From Agrobacterium tumefaciens (lineage in GTDB: Bacteria > Pseudomonadota > Alphaproteobacteria > Rhizobiales > Rhizobiaceae), in assembly GCF_009649785.1 (NCBI RefSeq), contig NZ_WJOK01000003.1:124001-188000 (forward strand): a stretch of 64,000 nt of DNA. The letters run 5' to 3'. Position 1 is the stretch's first letter. The number at the start of each line of letters is the position of its first letter. Positions 36,485-46,083 of the stretch are shown piece by piece. A program made the position numbers and the translations under genes. The notes beneath the pieces are model-generated. The model had not been told where the DNA came from. It did no database searches and was given only the letters and a program-made list of their open reading frames with translations.

Positions 36485-38578
36485 CTATTCTTCCACCGGC
36501 CCCGTCCCGTCGCTTGCTTCGGGCTCCTGTGGCCGCGCGCTTCGTGTAGATGTGGGATAGGCGCCCGCCATGCTGGCGAACTGGATGTCGTTTTGCGCAA
36601 AGGCATCCTTCAGCATCGAATAGGCCTTGCGGCGCACCATGGAGGATTGCCCGCCGGCGCGCAGCATCATGCCGAAACCAAGCGTCATGCCATATTCGCC
36701 GAATTGCTCGACGCCCTTCAGCTTGACGGTTTCGATCAGGAACTGTCCGAATTCCGGGTCTTCCTTCAGCGCCTTACCGATCTCCTTGGTAATGGCCCGG
36801 ACCTTGGCAATGTCAGTATCGAAGGCGACCGTGACGAGGAATTTGTCGATCGACCAGTCGCGGCTCATATTTTCGACGGCGCCGAGCGATCCGAACGGCA
36901 CGGTGAAAATCGGGCCGCGATGGTGCCGCAGTTTGACCGAGCGGATGCTGAAGGATTCCACCGTGCCGCGGTAGGAACCGCTCTGGATGTATTCGCCGAC
37001 GCGGAAGGCGTCGTCGATCATGTAGAACACGCCGCTGATGATGTCCTTGACCAGCGTCTGCGAACCGAAACCGATGGCGATGCCGAAGATGCCGGCGCTC
37101 GCCAGCAGCGGCCCGATATTGACGCCGAGTTCCGAAAGTGCCGTCATGACCGCAACCGCGGCGATGATGATGCCGAGCATGTTGCGAAGGATCGGCAGAA
37201 TGGTCAAAAGCCGGTCATCTTGCGGCTGGCCCACACCCGGTTGGCCGCTCATCGGGTTGCCGGCGGGTGTACTCAACTCCAGCCGCCGTGCGATCATCGA
37301 CTTGATCGCGATCCAGACGAGATCGGCAAGAAGCAGGATCAGCGCCCCGTGCAGGACGCCGACGACGATCGACGTCAGCAATGCGCCATCGGGCAGGGAA
37401 TTCGGATGCGCGCGCACGAGGAAGATCAGCCACAGGATGGCAGTCCCGACGATTGCAAGCCGCACGCCTCGCTCGACCAGTACCGGGCGAAGATCGCTTT
37501 CCCCATAGGTGCCGATGTCGGTTGCCAGCTTTCGCGCCGCGATGCCAAGCGTCGAGGCAAGGCCGGGCAGAACCAGCGCATAAAGCCCGATCCAGAACAG
37601 GACCCCGGCACCGGCAAGCCGCAGCCCGAAGAGGATGATGAGGCTGAAGATCAACGCGACGTCGATTGCCCTTGCCCGCTCCGAACCCGGATCGCCGACC
37701 GGGCGACGCCAGATCCAGATGCATGCGAGCAGGAACAGGAGCCCGACCATGGCGGAGGACAGAAGCCCGAGCGTTTCACGCGGGACATCGAGATTTTCGA
37801 GCGTCCTGAGCAGGGACCAGAAAATGCCGGCAAGTGTCAGGAGCCATGTCCAGCGGACGATCCAGAAATCGCGCCGGGCATAGGCCTCACGGCCAACGAC
37901 CCGCCGCAGCAGGCGCGTGAAGGCAAAAAGCAGCGGCAACACGATGCTGGTTGCAAGCCAGGGCAGGAGAACGGCGCTCAGCAAAGGTGACCATTGGATG
38001 GCAAGGAACATGGCGGTGGCAGCAATGCCGTAGCCGAAGACGGGCAAAAGCCTCCGCGATACGACAGACGAGGCCTCCTTGCCGATATCCGCGCCGTTCC
38101 TGCGGGAGGCCTGCATCGCTATGATCCGGTTCGTGGCAACGCCGCCGGCAAGGCCCGCACCGAACAGGATGGATACGTGCAGCAAGAAGACGGCTGCACC
38201 GTAGTTTCTGATCTCGTCGCAAAGCCTTCCCAGCGCCGCGATGATCTGCGTGGACATGCCGGGCAGGTCCCTTGCGAGGCGGCCTAGGTGTTCGCGCCGC
38301 TTGCTTGCCCATTGGTCGAGATCGCTCAACTGGCTCTGCGGCGTCAGTTCTGGCGGCTGCTCTGTCCCGGCGGCCGCAAGCTTCTGTGTGAGAAGGGCAC
38401 GAACATCGTCCTGTCCCAGAAGCTGTAGCAACTGGTCGACTTTCTGCTCTGTCGTCTGTTCCGTAGGGGCCGGTCTCGCTGGCGGCGGTAGTTCCTGCGC
38501 AGCTAGGCTCGCCGCGCCCAGTACGAAAACTGCGATGGCAGCCGCCATCACTCGGAAAAGGGAGGGAAGGGTTGTCAT
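36485..38578 (-). CDS. MscS-family mechanosensitive channel, large multi-span form
   Basis: 697 residues. A signal peptide (MTTLPSLFRVMAAAIAVFVLG, cleavage near LAAQE) and a ~110-residue periplasmic, proline/glutamine-rich coiled region precede about ten membrane helices. The pore helix and MscS beta domain lie near residues 470-560 (IFGIAIGFGSQTLVKDI; FYMIDDAFRVGEYI). The C-terminal cytoplasmic domain ends at about 690. It opens under membrane tension to release solutes in hypo-osmotic shock. The start at 38578 has GGAG seven bases upstream. Convergent with purU. Confidence 0.9.
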   Translation of the reverse strand: MTTLPSLFRVMAAAIAVFVLGAASLAAQELPPPARPAPTEQTTEQKVDQLLQLLGQDDVRALLTQKLAAAGTEQPPELTPQSQLSDLDQWASKRREHLGRLARDLPGMSTQIIAALGRLCDEIRNYGAAVFLLHVSILFGAGLAGGVATNRIIAMQASRRNGADIGKEASSVVSRRLLPVFGYGIAATAMFLAIQWSPLLSAVLLPWLATSIVLPLLFAFTRLLRRVVGREAYARRDFWIVRWTWLLTLAGIFWSLLRTLENLDVPRETLGLLSSAMVGLLFLLACIWIWRRPVGDPGSERARAIDVALIFSLIILFGLRLAGAGVLFWIGLYALVLPGLASTLGIAARKLATDIGTYGESDLRPVLVERGVRLAIVGTAILWLIFLVRAHPNSLPDGALLTSIVVGVLHGALILLLADLVWIAIKSMIARRLELSTPAGNPMSGQPGVGQPQDDRLLTILPILRNMLGIIIAAVAVMTALSELGVNIGPLLASAGIFGIAIGFGSQTLVKDIISGVFYMIDDAFRVGEYIQSGSYRGTVESFSIRSVKLRHHRGPIFTVPFGSLGAVENMSRDWSIDKFLVTVAFDTDIAKVRAITKEIGKALKEDPEFGQFLIETVKLKGVEQFGEYGMTLGFGMMLRAGGQSSMVRRKAYSMLKDAFAQNDIQFASMAGAYPTSTRSARPQEPEASDGTGPVEE

Positions 38579-39191
38579 CGGTCCGCTCCACACCATCCAG
38601 GCAGATGCCGCGCATCGCGCGAGCGTGCCAGTTGCATCGCTTCCTCCACAGCGTCCTCGAAGGAATGTCGCAGCTTCTTGTCTCCCACCCGGCGGCGCAG
38701 GAAATCCGCCCAGAGGAATTCACTGAAGGGAGCGTCTATTTTGGCAAAACCGCCAGCGTCGCGAACCGCGCCGGCCAGCGCGCGGAAGGGATCGTCCTTG
38801 AGATCGACGATCCGTTTGGGAAGGTTTTCGATGGGATGGCGCACGCCATCCACGTCGAAAGGATAGACGAAGTTGCGATGGTCCATCACGACCAGAATTC
38901 CTGCCGGCCGAGATGGGAAAGATCGGCAACGATACTGGTCAGGACATGTTTCACGCCTTCCTCATGCAAGGCCAAAGCGAGGTGGTGGTGGTCCACCAGA
39001 TAAAGACGTTGTTTGTGACCAAGGACGACGGGTACCATGTGGTGTCCGAGGAAGTCGGCTCCCTTTTCCTCACGGATGGCGGCCCATTGCCGGCGCTTGT
39101 CCTCCACCTCGCGCAGACCGACTGTCATCTGCGTTGGTTTGAGTGAGGTGATTTCAACCGGGGTCAGATGCGGTTCAAGATTGTGTGGCAA
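38575..39191 (-). pseudogene. ParB-like (ParBc_2) protein gene split by a frameshift
   Basis: Two abutting frames together rebuild one ~205-residue ParB-like protein. The first (39191-38886, TTG start after GGAGG) carries VEITSLKPTQMTVGLREV and the LVDHHHLALAL motif and stops after RQEFWS. The second (38889-38575) continues without a gap as MDHRNFVYPFDVDG ... FSEFLWADFLRR. Restoring one base between them would give a continuous chain. No slippery heptamer is visible at the junction. Either a real inactivating 1-nt deletion, a sequence error, or a split gene re-initiating on GTGA. It overlaps the SulP gene 3' end by 17 bp, so the two form one transcript. Confidence 0.7.
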
Positions 39192-40806
39192 GGCTGTCCT
39201 CCCGATGCATGGCCGCCGTCACGGCATCATCGACACTGAAATTGCTGCGCGCCACCATGTCGGATCCGCCGCCGACAAGCAGCAGATCCTTCACATGGTC
39301 GTGCATGCGCGCGTAATAGACCACGATGCTGCTGCGCTGCATCGCTGCATCGAACTCCAGCAACGCATCAAGCGCGGTGGAATCCAGTTCGAATGTTTCC
39401 TCAAGGCTGACAATCGCGATGTGCAGTTCCGGCCGCGCAACGATGTATTTGGTAACGGCGGCAAGGATCGGTTCCGCATTGCCGAAGAAAAGCGGCTGTG
39501 CGGGCCGGAGAATAATCATGCCTGACACATCCTTCGCATCCGGGTGGCGTTCCATGTCGACAAAGTCGTGGCTATCGCCCAGCCGGCCAAGATGCATGAC
39601 ATGCGGTAAGGAAAGCCGGCGAACGAAGACGGCGAAGGAAAGGGCGACGGCGACAAGCATGCCGTTCAGCACACCGAAGGCAAGTACGCCGGCTGCGGCG
39701 GCAAGTGCCAGATAGGCGTCGTTGCCGAGCCGCCATAAACGGATGATGGGCGCGGGGTCGAGCGCATGCAACAGCGCCACGGCGATCACGGCGGCAAGGA
39801 CTGCTTCCGGGATGAAAGCGAACCATCTGGCGGCGAGCAGGCTGAAGACCGCCAGGCCGATTGCGGCGATGGCAGAGGCAAGCCGGCTTTGCGGCCCAAC
39901 CGCCTCGCTTGCTGCGCCTGCGGAAAAACCCGCACCAACCGGCATACCCTGCATGGCGGCGCTGGCGATATTGGCAAGCCCGAATGCTCTGAGTTCGCGA
40001 TTGGAATCGACAATTTCGCCATGGCGAAGCGAAAAGCTTCGGATGGTGCCCCATGATTCCGCAAAGAGGATGAGGACGAGTGGCGGCGCGAAGCGGGCAA
40101 CATGCGCGACATCGTCGAGCGACACCGAAAACGGGCCCGCCCATATGCCGGCAAGATCGATCTGGCCGACGACGGCGACGCCCCGACTTTGAAGGTTGAG
40201 CAGGATCGAGATGGCAATTCCTGCCACGATGACGACGAGGCTACCGGGGATGGCGGGGCGCCTGCGCAGGAGAAGCAGCACGGCGAGTGCCACAACGCCG
40301 ACGGCGATGCTTTCAAGGCTCCAGTCCTGCGGGCGGGAGAGGATTTGCAGGAGAATGGAAAGCGGCTCGCCCGACTGCGCCTTTATCCCGAAGAGGCTCG
40401 GCAATTGCTTTATGGTGATCAGAATGGCGAGGCCGAAGGCAAAACCGCGCAGCACGGGGCGTGAGATGACACTCGACAGGGCGCCGAGCCGCGTGGCAGC
40501 CGCAAGCAGAAACAGCAGGCCCACCAGAGCGACAGTAATGGCAACAAGCAGCATCTTTTGCGCTGGTGTGACCGAGAGCGTCGCAAGCATTGCCGCCAGG
40601 ATTGCGGCGGAGGACGATGTGGGCGAGACGACCGCAAAACGGCTCTGGCCAAAAATGGCATAGACGATGCAGCCCATGATGGCGGCAAGGATGGCGTGCT
40701 GGGCTGGAACGCCGGCAATCCCCGAATAGGCGATCGCTTCCGGTAACATCAGGCCGGCAATCGACAACCCCGCCACCACATCGCGGCGGTTGAGTGTCAT
40801 GGGCAT
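39175..40806 (-). CDS. SulP-family anion transporter with STAS domain
   Basis: 543 residues from 40806. The hydrophobic part (about 10-400, 11-12 helices) opens DVVAGLSIAGLMLPEAIAYSGIAGVP, the SulP hallmark, and includes PVGAGFSAGAASEAVGPQSRLA. A STAS domain follows from about 430 (IILRPAQPLFFGNAEPI; ELDSTALDALLEFDAAM). Family members carry sulfate, bicarbonate or dicarboxylates; the substrate is not evident here. The start is uncertain: ATGs at 40806 and 40800 lack a good ribosome site, and 40878 is an alternative. Co-transcribed with the ParB-like gene. Confidence 0.85.
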   Translation of the reverse strand: MPMTLNRRDVVAGLSIAGLMLPEAIAYSGIAGVPAQHAILAAIMGCIVYAIFGQSRFAVVSPTSSSAAILAAMLATLSVTPAQKMLLVAITVALVGLLFLLAAATRLGALSSVISRPVLRGFAFGLAILITIKQLPSLFGIKAQSGEPLSILLQILSRPQDWSLESIAVGVVALAVLLLLRRRPAIPGSLVVIVAGIAISILLNLQSRGVAVVGQIDLAGIWAGPFSVSLDDVAHVARFAPPLVLILFAESWGTIRSFSLRHGEIVDSNRELRAFGLANIASAAMQGMPVGAGFSAGAASEAVGPQSRLASAIAAIGLAVFSLLAARWFAFIPEAVLAAVIAVALLHALDPAPIIRLWRLGNDAYLALAAAAGVLAFGVLNGMLVAVALSFAVFVRRLSLPHVMHLGRLGDSHDFVDMERHPDAKDVSGMIILRPAQPLFFGNAEPILAAVTKYIVARPELHIAIVSLEETFELDSTALDALLEFDAAMQRSSIVVYYARMHDHVKDLLLVGGGSDMVARSNFSVDDAVTAAMHREDSLATQS

Positions 40807-41025
40807 GGAATTGCAACCGCATTGGCGGTGATAAGGGCAAGGACAATTCCACCGGTTAAGATCACGATTCTCCACCATGTTCCCGCGACGCGATGAAGGT
40901 TCACCCAATGCGCATACGAGTCAAAGTTAAAATCGCGCCCCCGAAATATTTCGGCTCTTCCGGATGTTGCTTAACGCTGGAGATCGTCCGGCAGGCAGGA
41001 CGAGCGCCATTTCGGCCAGGCCACT

Positions 41026-41421
41026 TCAGCCACCATACTGATCGTCCGTGACGTGCTCCATCCAGTCCACGACCTTGCCGTCTTTCACTTCCTGAAGCGC
41101 GATATGCGTCATGGCGACATCGGGTGCCGCCCCGTGCCAGTGCCTTTCGCCCGGTGCGAACCACACGGTATCGCCGGGGCGGATTTCTTCCACGGGGCCA
41201 CCCTCGCGCTGCACCCTTCCAAACCCTGAAACCACGATCAGGGTCTGTCCGAGCGGGTGCGTGTGCCATGCGGTTCGCGCGCCTGGTTCGAAGGTGACCT
41301 GAGCGCCCTGAACCCGCTCTGCATCGAACGGGTTGAACAGAGGATCGATACGGACCGTGCCGGTAAACCATGCCTCGGGGCCTTTGGTTGAGGCCCGTGT
41401 TCCCGCGCGCAATATTTCCAT
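41026..41421 (-). CDS. Cupin-domain protein
   Basis: 131 residues, one beta-barrel. Metal ligands are in [12 protein letters not shown] (two His) and PGERHWHGA, and the [12 protein letters not shown] turn is classic cupin. The start at 41421 is preferred because AGGAG lies seven bases upstream; the ATG six bases earlier abuts it. Similar short cupins are often annotated as carboxymuconolactone-decarboxylase-associated or quercetinase-like proteins; the role is unknown here. Confidence 0.85.
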   Translation of the reverse strand: MEILRAGTRASTKGPEAWFTGTVRIDPLFNPFDAERVQGAQVTFEPGARTAWHTHPLGQTLIVVSGFGRVQREGGPVEEIRPGDTVWFAPGERHWHGAAPDVAMTHIALQEVKDGKVVDWMEHVTDDQYGG

Positions 41422-41534
41422 GGTCATTCTCCTGACTGGTATCGTGTGGGGAGATTTGAAGCGGTAATGCCTCTCTTGTCCACTGGCGAGTGAAAATTCA
41501 GTCAGGCCGCATCGACCCTTGGTCACGGGTGACA

Positions 41535-41569
41535 GGAACCGGATCTCCGCTATGCCGAGACCCGGTTCC
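41535..41569 (-). terminator. Hairpin after the PhoX-like gene, weak terminator candidate
   Basis: GGAACCGG (41535-41542) pairs with CCGGTTCC (41562-41569), with further CT/AG pairing inside. It lies 16 bp beyond the PhoX stop on its strand. There is no T tract, so confidence is limited. Confidence 0.4.
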
Positions 41570-41584
41570 GCCTAAGCCAAAGCG

Positions 41585-43498
41585 TCAGCCGATCTGCGCG
41601 TTGTCGTCACGCTTGATGGCGATAACGGTGGAGCGCGGCAGCTTGCCTTCGCCATCCGGGAAGGGGGCGTCGGGGTGCTGGATGCCGACGAAGTGGGTAC
41701 GCTTGTCGCCGGACCATGTCTGGCCGGTAACTTCAGAACCCTTCGGCGCGGTCAGGAAACGTTCGATACGGCCGGTCGCCGGATCGCCTGCCAGCATCTG
41801 GTTATTGCCCTGGCCGGCGAAGTTGCCCTCGTTGCTGTCCTCTCCGTCGGTCTGGATCCAGAGAAGACCGGTCGAATCGAACATCATGCCATCGGGCGAG
41901 TTGAACATGTTGCCTTCGTTGATGTTCGAAGAGCCTGCATAGGCATCCTTGTGAACGGTGGGGTTGCCGGCCATGCAGAACAGGTCCCACTTGAATCTGC
42001 CGTCCGCGTGATCGTCGTTTTCCGGGTACCAGCGCACGATCTGGCCGTATTCGTTCTTTTCGCGCGGGTTGGCAGCATTGATCGCCATGGCGTCGCCGCC
42101 AGCATTGGCGCGCAACTTGCCGTCTTTCATTTCGCCGCGACGGCTGTTGTTGGTAAGGGCGCAATAGGCTTCGATGGCGACCGGGTTGATGGCGACCCAT
42201 TCCGGGCGGTCCATCGTTGTCGCGCCCACTTTGGAAGCGGCCTGACGGGTGAAGACGCAGATTTCATCGATCTTCATGCCTGTCGTCTCAGGCGTGAGAG
42301 CCAACCATTCACCAGCGCCGTCGTCCGAGAACCTGGCGACGTAGAGCGTGCCTTCGTCTAGCAGTTTCGAGGTGTCGCCACCGGGCACGTAAATGCCGTT
42401 GGAGACGAATTTGTAGAGGAATTCGCCACGCTCGTCATCGCCCATGTAAACCACCACGCGGCCGTCACGGGCAATCACCACGGCGGCGTTTTCGTGCTTG
42501 ATGCGGCCGAGGGCGGTGCGCTTGATCGGGGTGGAGGAGGCGTCCGAAGGATCGATCTCGACCACGTAACCGGCGCGGCGCGGCTCGTTGGGGTTCTTGG
42601 CGACATCGAAACGCGCATCGAACTTCTCATAGGCGTAACGGGTCTCGGCGACGATGCCGTAGCGCTTGTAGTCATCCGGCAGCTTGAAGGCGGCATCAGT
42701 GGTACCGAAATAGCCGTTGAAGTTTTCCTCGCAGGTGAGGTAGGTGCCCCAGGGCGTGCGGCCGGCGCCGCAATTGTTGAAGGTCCCCAGACAGTCGACA
42801 CCCTTCGGATCTGCGGCGGTCTTGACGAGGTCCGAGCCTGCGGCCGGGCCGGAAAGCTTCATCGGGGTGTTGTGGTGAATACGGCGGTTGAACGGGCTGT
42901 CGAGAACGATTTCCCAGCCTCCGGTGCCTTCCGCAACTTCCATGACGGTGACGCCCTGCATGTTCTGCAGGATCTTGACGTCGTCGGCCGTTTTCGGGTT
43001 GCCCTTTTCGGCATGCGGCAGGTTGGTTTCGGGGTTTACATATTCATGGTTGACGGCGATCAGCTGGTGATTGCCAACCATGAACAGTTCCATGCCGTCA
43101 GTATTTTCGCCGAAGACCTTGTCGGAGTTTTCAACGCTGACACCCTTGGTAGGGTCGAGGTCGGGCACGTTGGAGAACAGCGGCTGGCCCCACTTGGCGA
43201 CTGGCTTCCAGCTGTAGCCTTCCGGCACGTGAATGGTGTGGTCGGTCGCGGCAGCCACCGGCTTGAAGGGGAAACGGCCGGCTGCCGCTTCCTGCGCTTC
43301 CGCCGAGGTGCTGGTCATCAGGTTGCCGAGCGTGCCCATGGCTGCTGCGGCCGAACCGAAGGCAAGCACGCCACCGAGAAAGCCGCGGCGGGAAATCGCG
43401 GTCTCGACCACGCGGTCGAAATCGGTTTCGGCCGGCGGCGGGTTTTGCAGCTCGTCCCACGCATCCCAGGAAAGCTTGCTCGTATCGATGTCGGTCAT
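41585..43498 (-). CDS. PhoX-like (DUF839) Tat-exported protein
   Basis: 637 residues. A twin-arginine signal with SRRGFL at 36-41 lies behind a 35-residue cytoplasmic leader, then a hydrophobic stretch to ASA-EAQ near 70. The rest is the DUF839/PhoX beta-propeller: VNHEYVNPETN, WGTYLTCEENFNGYFG, HENAAVVIARDGRVVVYMGDD and NSPDGMMFDSTGLLW. PhoX enzymes are Ca/Fe phosphatases of the Pho regulon, but many DUF839 proteins are uncharacterised. The start at 43498 has a GGTGGAG site. No convincing Pho box was found upstream. Confidence 0.85.
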   Translation of the reverse strand: MTDIDTSKLSWDAWDELQNPPPAETDFDRVVETAISRRGFLGGVLAFGSAAAAMGTLGNLMTSTSAEAQEAAAGRFPFKPVAAATDHTIHVPEGYSWKPVAKWGQPLFSNVPDLDPTKGVSVENSDKVFGENTDGMELFMVGNHQLIAVNHEYVNPETNLPHAEKGNPKTADDVKILQNMQGVTVMEVAEGTGGWEIVLDSPFNRRIHHNTPMKLSGPAAGSDLVKTAADPKGVDCLGTFNNCGAGRTPWGTYLTCEENFNGYFGTTDAAFKLPDDYKRYGIVAETRYAYEKFDARFDVAKNPNEPRRAGYVVEIDPSDASSTPIKRTALGRIKHENAAVVIARDGRVVVYMGDDERGEFLYKFVSNGIYVPGGDTSKLLDEGTLYVARFSDDGAGEWLALTPETTGMKIDEICVFTRQAASKVGATTMDRPEWVAINPVAIEAYCALTNNSRRGEMKDGKLRANAGGDAMAINAANPREKNEYGQIVRWYPENDDHADGRFKWDLFCMAGNPTVHKDAYAGSSNINEGNMFNSPDGMMFDSTGLLWIQTDGEDSNEGNFAGQGNNQMLAGDPATGRIERFLTAPKGSEVTGQTWSGDKRTHFVGIQHPDAPFPDGEGKLPRSTVIAIKRDDNAQIG

Positions 43499-43521
43499 AT
43501 CGTGTCTCCACCGTTGCATGT

Positions 43522-43551
43522 TTGGAATCATTCCAACACGGTGCGTACCGT
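43522..43551. promoter_or_regulatory. Two palindromes in the PhoX-like gene leader
   Basis: TTGGAATCATTCCAA (43522-43536) is a perfect 7-1-7 palindrome, followed by ACGGT-GCGT-ACCGT (43538-43551). Both lie 24-53 bp upstream of the PhoX-like start. They may be operators for an unidentified regulator. Confidence 0.4.
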
Positions 43552-43627
43552 TTCAGTGTTTCACACAAATGACGGGAACAACGACTTTAAATATGATCTT
43601 CACAGAAAAGGATTCTGTATTTTTCCC

Positions 43628-44356
43628 TTAATGCGGGAGAAGGATACGGGTGAGCAAAAAGCCTTCGAAGCGGCAGAAGTGGAAAGCAATGTCCGTTCCC
43701 TTGCGCCACTCGCCGCTGATGTCGGTCGTCAGCCGAAGGGATGCTGAACCGCACTCTTCATAGCCGGATAACTCCGCCGCCTCGAAAAAGAACAAACGTC
43801 TGACGGTCGGATAAAGCGCTTTGAACAGGCTTTCCTTGGCCGAAAAGATCAGCCCGGTCATGAAGGGATCGATGTCGTTTCCAAGACTGAGGCGTTCGTT
43901 TGCGGTCAGTACCTGCGGGGCAATATCGCAAGCTTCCTCCTCGCTCAGAAGCCTTTCGATATCGATGCCAATGCCGCAGAACCGCTCGGAAGAGCCGGCA
44001 AGCGCAATTGCCCGCTCGTGGCTGTGGGAAATCGCGCCGACCACGCCTTCGGGCCAGATAGGGGCGCGATCCTCTCCCATGCCGGGAAAGTCGGCGCGGC
44101 CGGTCAGACGGCGTATGGCTTCGGCAGCACATCTGCGCCCGGCTATAAATTCCGCCTTGCGTCTGGGCGCAGCGCGCAAAAGCTGCGGCGGCAAGGGAGG
44201 GACCTTGCCGCCGCGCCCTTCTTCGGCGCTGTAATGAAGGGTGACGCAATGACAATCGCATCTGTCGTCCGGCCAAGGCCAGATGGCCTGGGGTGGATCG
44301 CCGGAAACAGCTTCGCCGTGAAACGCCGGCGCGTTGGCCATATCTGTCATCCTCAT
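43628..44356 (-). CDS. 4'-Phosphopantetheinyl transferase (EntD/Sfp type)
   Basis: About 240 residues. Motifs in order: AGRRCAAEAIRRL, VGAISHSHERAIALAG, GIGIDIERL (Mg-binding Asp/Glu) and FSAKESLFKALYP (catalytic Lys/Glu). It loads the phosphopantetheine arm from CoA onto the carrier domains of this cluster: EntB Ser247, the free aryl carrier Ser34 and the NRPS carrier Ser456. It is last in the entC-E-B-A operon, 15 bp behind entA. The start is uncertain among several close codons (GTG 44359, ATG 44356, 44350, 44341). Confidence 0.87.
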   Translation of the reverse strand: MRMTDMANAPAFHGEAVSGDPPQAIWPWPDDRCDCHCVTLHYSAEEGRGGKVPPLPPQLLRAAPRRKAEFIAGRRCAAEAIRRLTGRADFPGMGEDRAPIWPEGVVGAISHSHERAIALAGSSERFCGIGIDIERLLSEEEACDIAPQVLTANERLSLGNDIDPFMTGLIFSAKESLFKALYPTVRRLFFFEAAELSGYEECGSASLRLTTDISGEWRKGTDIAFHFCRFEGFLLTRILLPH

Positions 44357-44371
44357 CACGCGGACCGATGC

Positions 44372-45127
44372 TCAGGCGGCAAGCGTGGCGCCGCCATCGA
44401 CCACGATCTGCTGCATCGTCACATGGCCTGCCTGATCGGAGGCAAGGAACAGCACCGTGTCGGCGATGTCGTCCGGCCGCGCGATCTTGCCCAGCGGAAT
44501 GCCGAGCTTGAACTGCTCGGGAAGACCGGCGACCAGTCGCTGTTTGCCGCTGGGATCGTTCAGCATGCCGGCCAGCATCGGCGTATCGGTGGAGCCGGGT
44601 GACACCACATTGCAGCGCACGCCATAGGGCGCGAGTTCAAGTGCTGCACAATGGCTGAGGCTGACGAGTGCGGCCTTGGAAGCACAATAGGCGAGCATGC
44701 CGATGCGCGGCACAACGGCGGCGTTGGAGGCGATGTTGACGATTGCCCCGCGCCGCTGCCGCTTGAAGACGCCGCTCCATTGCCGCAGCAGGTAGAACGG
44801 CCCCGCAGCATTGACATCCATGCAGGCGTTCCAATCCTGCGGCGTCAGGCTTTCGCTGTCGCCGAGCCGGAGGATGCCGGCGGCGTTGACGAGAATGTCC
44901 AGCCCGCCCCATTCCTTCTCGATCGCCTTGCTCGCCGCCTCCACTGCCGCCGCGTCCGTGATGTCGAGCGTGATCTGGCGGAAGGTTGCATCGGTTGCAT
45001 CGGCAATGAGGTCAAGGCCGATGACCTCGGCCCCTTCCTCGGTGAAACGCTCGGCGATGCGGCGGCCGATGCCCTGCGCGGCACCCGTCACCAGCACGCG
45101 CCGCCCGTTAAATCTGTTCTGCATCAT
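44372..45127 (-). CDS. entA: 2,3-Dihydro-2,3-dihydroxybenzoate dehydrogenase
   Basis: 251-residue short-chain dehydrogenase: TGAAQGIG at 14-21 for NAD, NAAG at 81-84, Ser134, and the catalytic YCASK pair Y147/K151. It oxidises 2,3-dihydro-DHB to 2,3-dihydroxybenzoate, the last step of the aryl precursor. Assignment as EntA rather than another SDR rests on its place between EntB and the PPTase. The cluster order entC-entE-entB-entA equals the agbC-E-B-A order of agrobactin genes as I recall it from Agrobacterium. Confidence 0.92.
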   Translation of the reverse strand: MMQNRFNGRRVLVTGAAQGIGRRIAERFTEEGAEVIGLDLIADATDATFRQITLDITDAAAVEAASKAIEKEWGGLDILVNAAGILRLGDSESLTPQDWNACMDVNAAGPFYLLRQWSGVFKRQRRGAIVNIASNAAVVPRIGMLAYCASKAALVSLSHCAALELAPYGVRCNVVSPGSTDTPMLAGMLNDPSGKQRLVAGLPEQFKLGIPLGKIARPDDIADTVLFLASDQAGHVTMQQIVVDGGATLAA

Positions 45128-45140
45128 CTTGTCCGTCCGC

Positions 45141-46010
45141 TCAGGCCGCGAGCCGCTTTTCTTCGATCAGCGCCCACCAGGCAGAAAGCGTCGGTACGCG
45201 GGCAAGCTCTTCGAAGCCCACGATGACGCCGCGTTCCTTCAGTTCGCCGGCAAGCTTCATCACCTGCAGCGAATCCAGCCCATAGAAGATCAGGTTCTCA
45301 TCCGGGTCGATGTCGCTCTCGTCCTCCACCATTTGCAGGACGCGGGCCTTCAGCCATTCGCTGATATCGGTGGTCTCTCCCGCGCCGGCAAGGCTTTCAG
45401 TGTCGATCACCACGCCGCAGCGTGTTGCCACATATTGCAGCGCCATGCGGTGTTCGGCTTCGGAAAAATCGGCGACGGCATCACCCAGCATGAAGGGCTG
45501 AATATCCTTCATGAAGGCTTCAACAGCCGTCATCATGCAGCCGATATGGGCGTAGACGCCGCCGATGATGATCTGGTCGCGGCCCCACCCCTTCATGCGC
45601 TCGGCAAGGTCTGAACGCTGGAAGGCGCTGTAGCGCCATTTGGTCAGCACCACATCGTCGGGCGTCGGCGCAAGCTTGTCCACGACCTTCTGCAACTCCG
45701 GGTCGACCACGGTCAGGCCCGGTCCCCACATGTCGTTCAGAAGCGCGCGGTCGGCGGCAGGCTGGTCGTGCGGCTGGGCGGTGTATATGACCGGCACGCC
45801 GTTCTGAACCGCCCATGCCTTTACCTTTGCAAGATTGTCGATGAGGGTTGTCATCAACGTGCCGTCGGCCTCGTAGAACCGCAGGAAATAACGTTGCATG
45901 TCGTGGATGAGCAGCACGGCGCGCTTGGCGTCCGGCTGCCATTTGGTCTTGTTGGCCGGAAAGCTTGCTGCGACCGGCATCGGATAATCGGAAATGGTGG
46001 GGATCGTCAT
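45141..46010 (-). CDS. entB: Isochorismatase with C-terminal aryl carrier domain
   Basis: 289 residues. Residues ~1-210 are the isochorismatase domain (AVLLIHDMQRYFL; KWRYSAFQRSDL; GGVYAHIGCMMTA), which cleaves isochorismate to 2,3-dihydro-DHB and pyruvate. Residues ~215-289 are an aryl carrier with FYGLDSLQVM, Ser247 being the phosphopantetheine site. GAGG five bases before the ATG at 46010 sets the start and discards an upstream extension. It presents DHB to the VibH-like and NRPS condensation domains. A separate free carrier exists at 58027-58260. Confidence 0.94.
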   Translation of the reverse strand: MTIPTISDYPMPVAASFPANKTKWQPDAKRAVLLIHDMQRYFLRFYEADGTLMTTLIDNLAKVKAWAVQNGVPVIYTAQPHDQPAADRALLNDMWGPGLTVVDPELQKVVDKLAPTPDDVVLTKWRYSAFQRSDLAERMKGWGRDQIIIGGVYAHIGCMMTAVEAFMKDIQPFMLGDAVADFSEAEHRMALQYVATRCGVVIDTESLAGAGETTDISEWLKARVLQMVEDESDIDPDENLIFYGLDSLQVMKLAGELKERGVIVGFEELARVPTLSAWWALIEEKRLAA

Positions 46011-46083
46011 GTTGACCTCGATGGTTTGGCGCATCGGCATGGGCGACACGCAATTTTCAAATGGTTGAGGCGTGCACGCTCAA

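Noticed and set aside
43550-43600. Pho box before the PhoX-like gene
   Set aside because: On the minus strand one half (CCGTCAT) is close to the consensus but the second direct repeat (GTGTGAA) matches poorly, so it is not a supported PhoB site.
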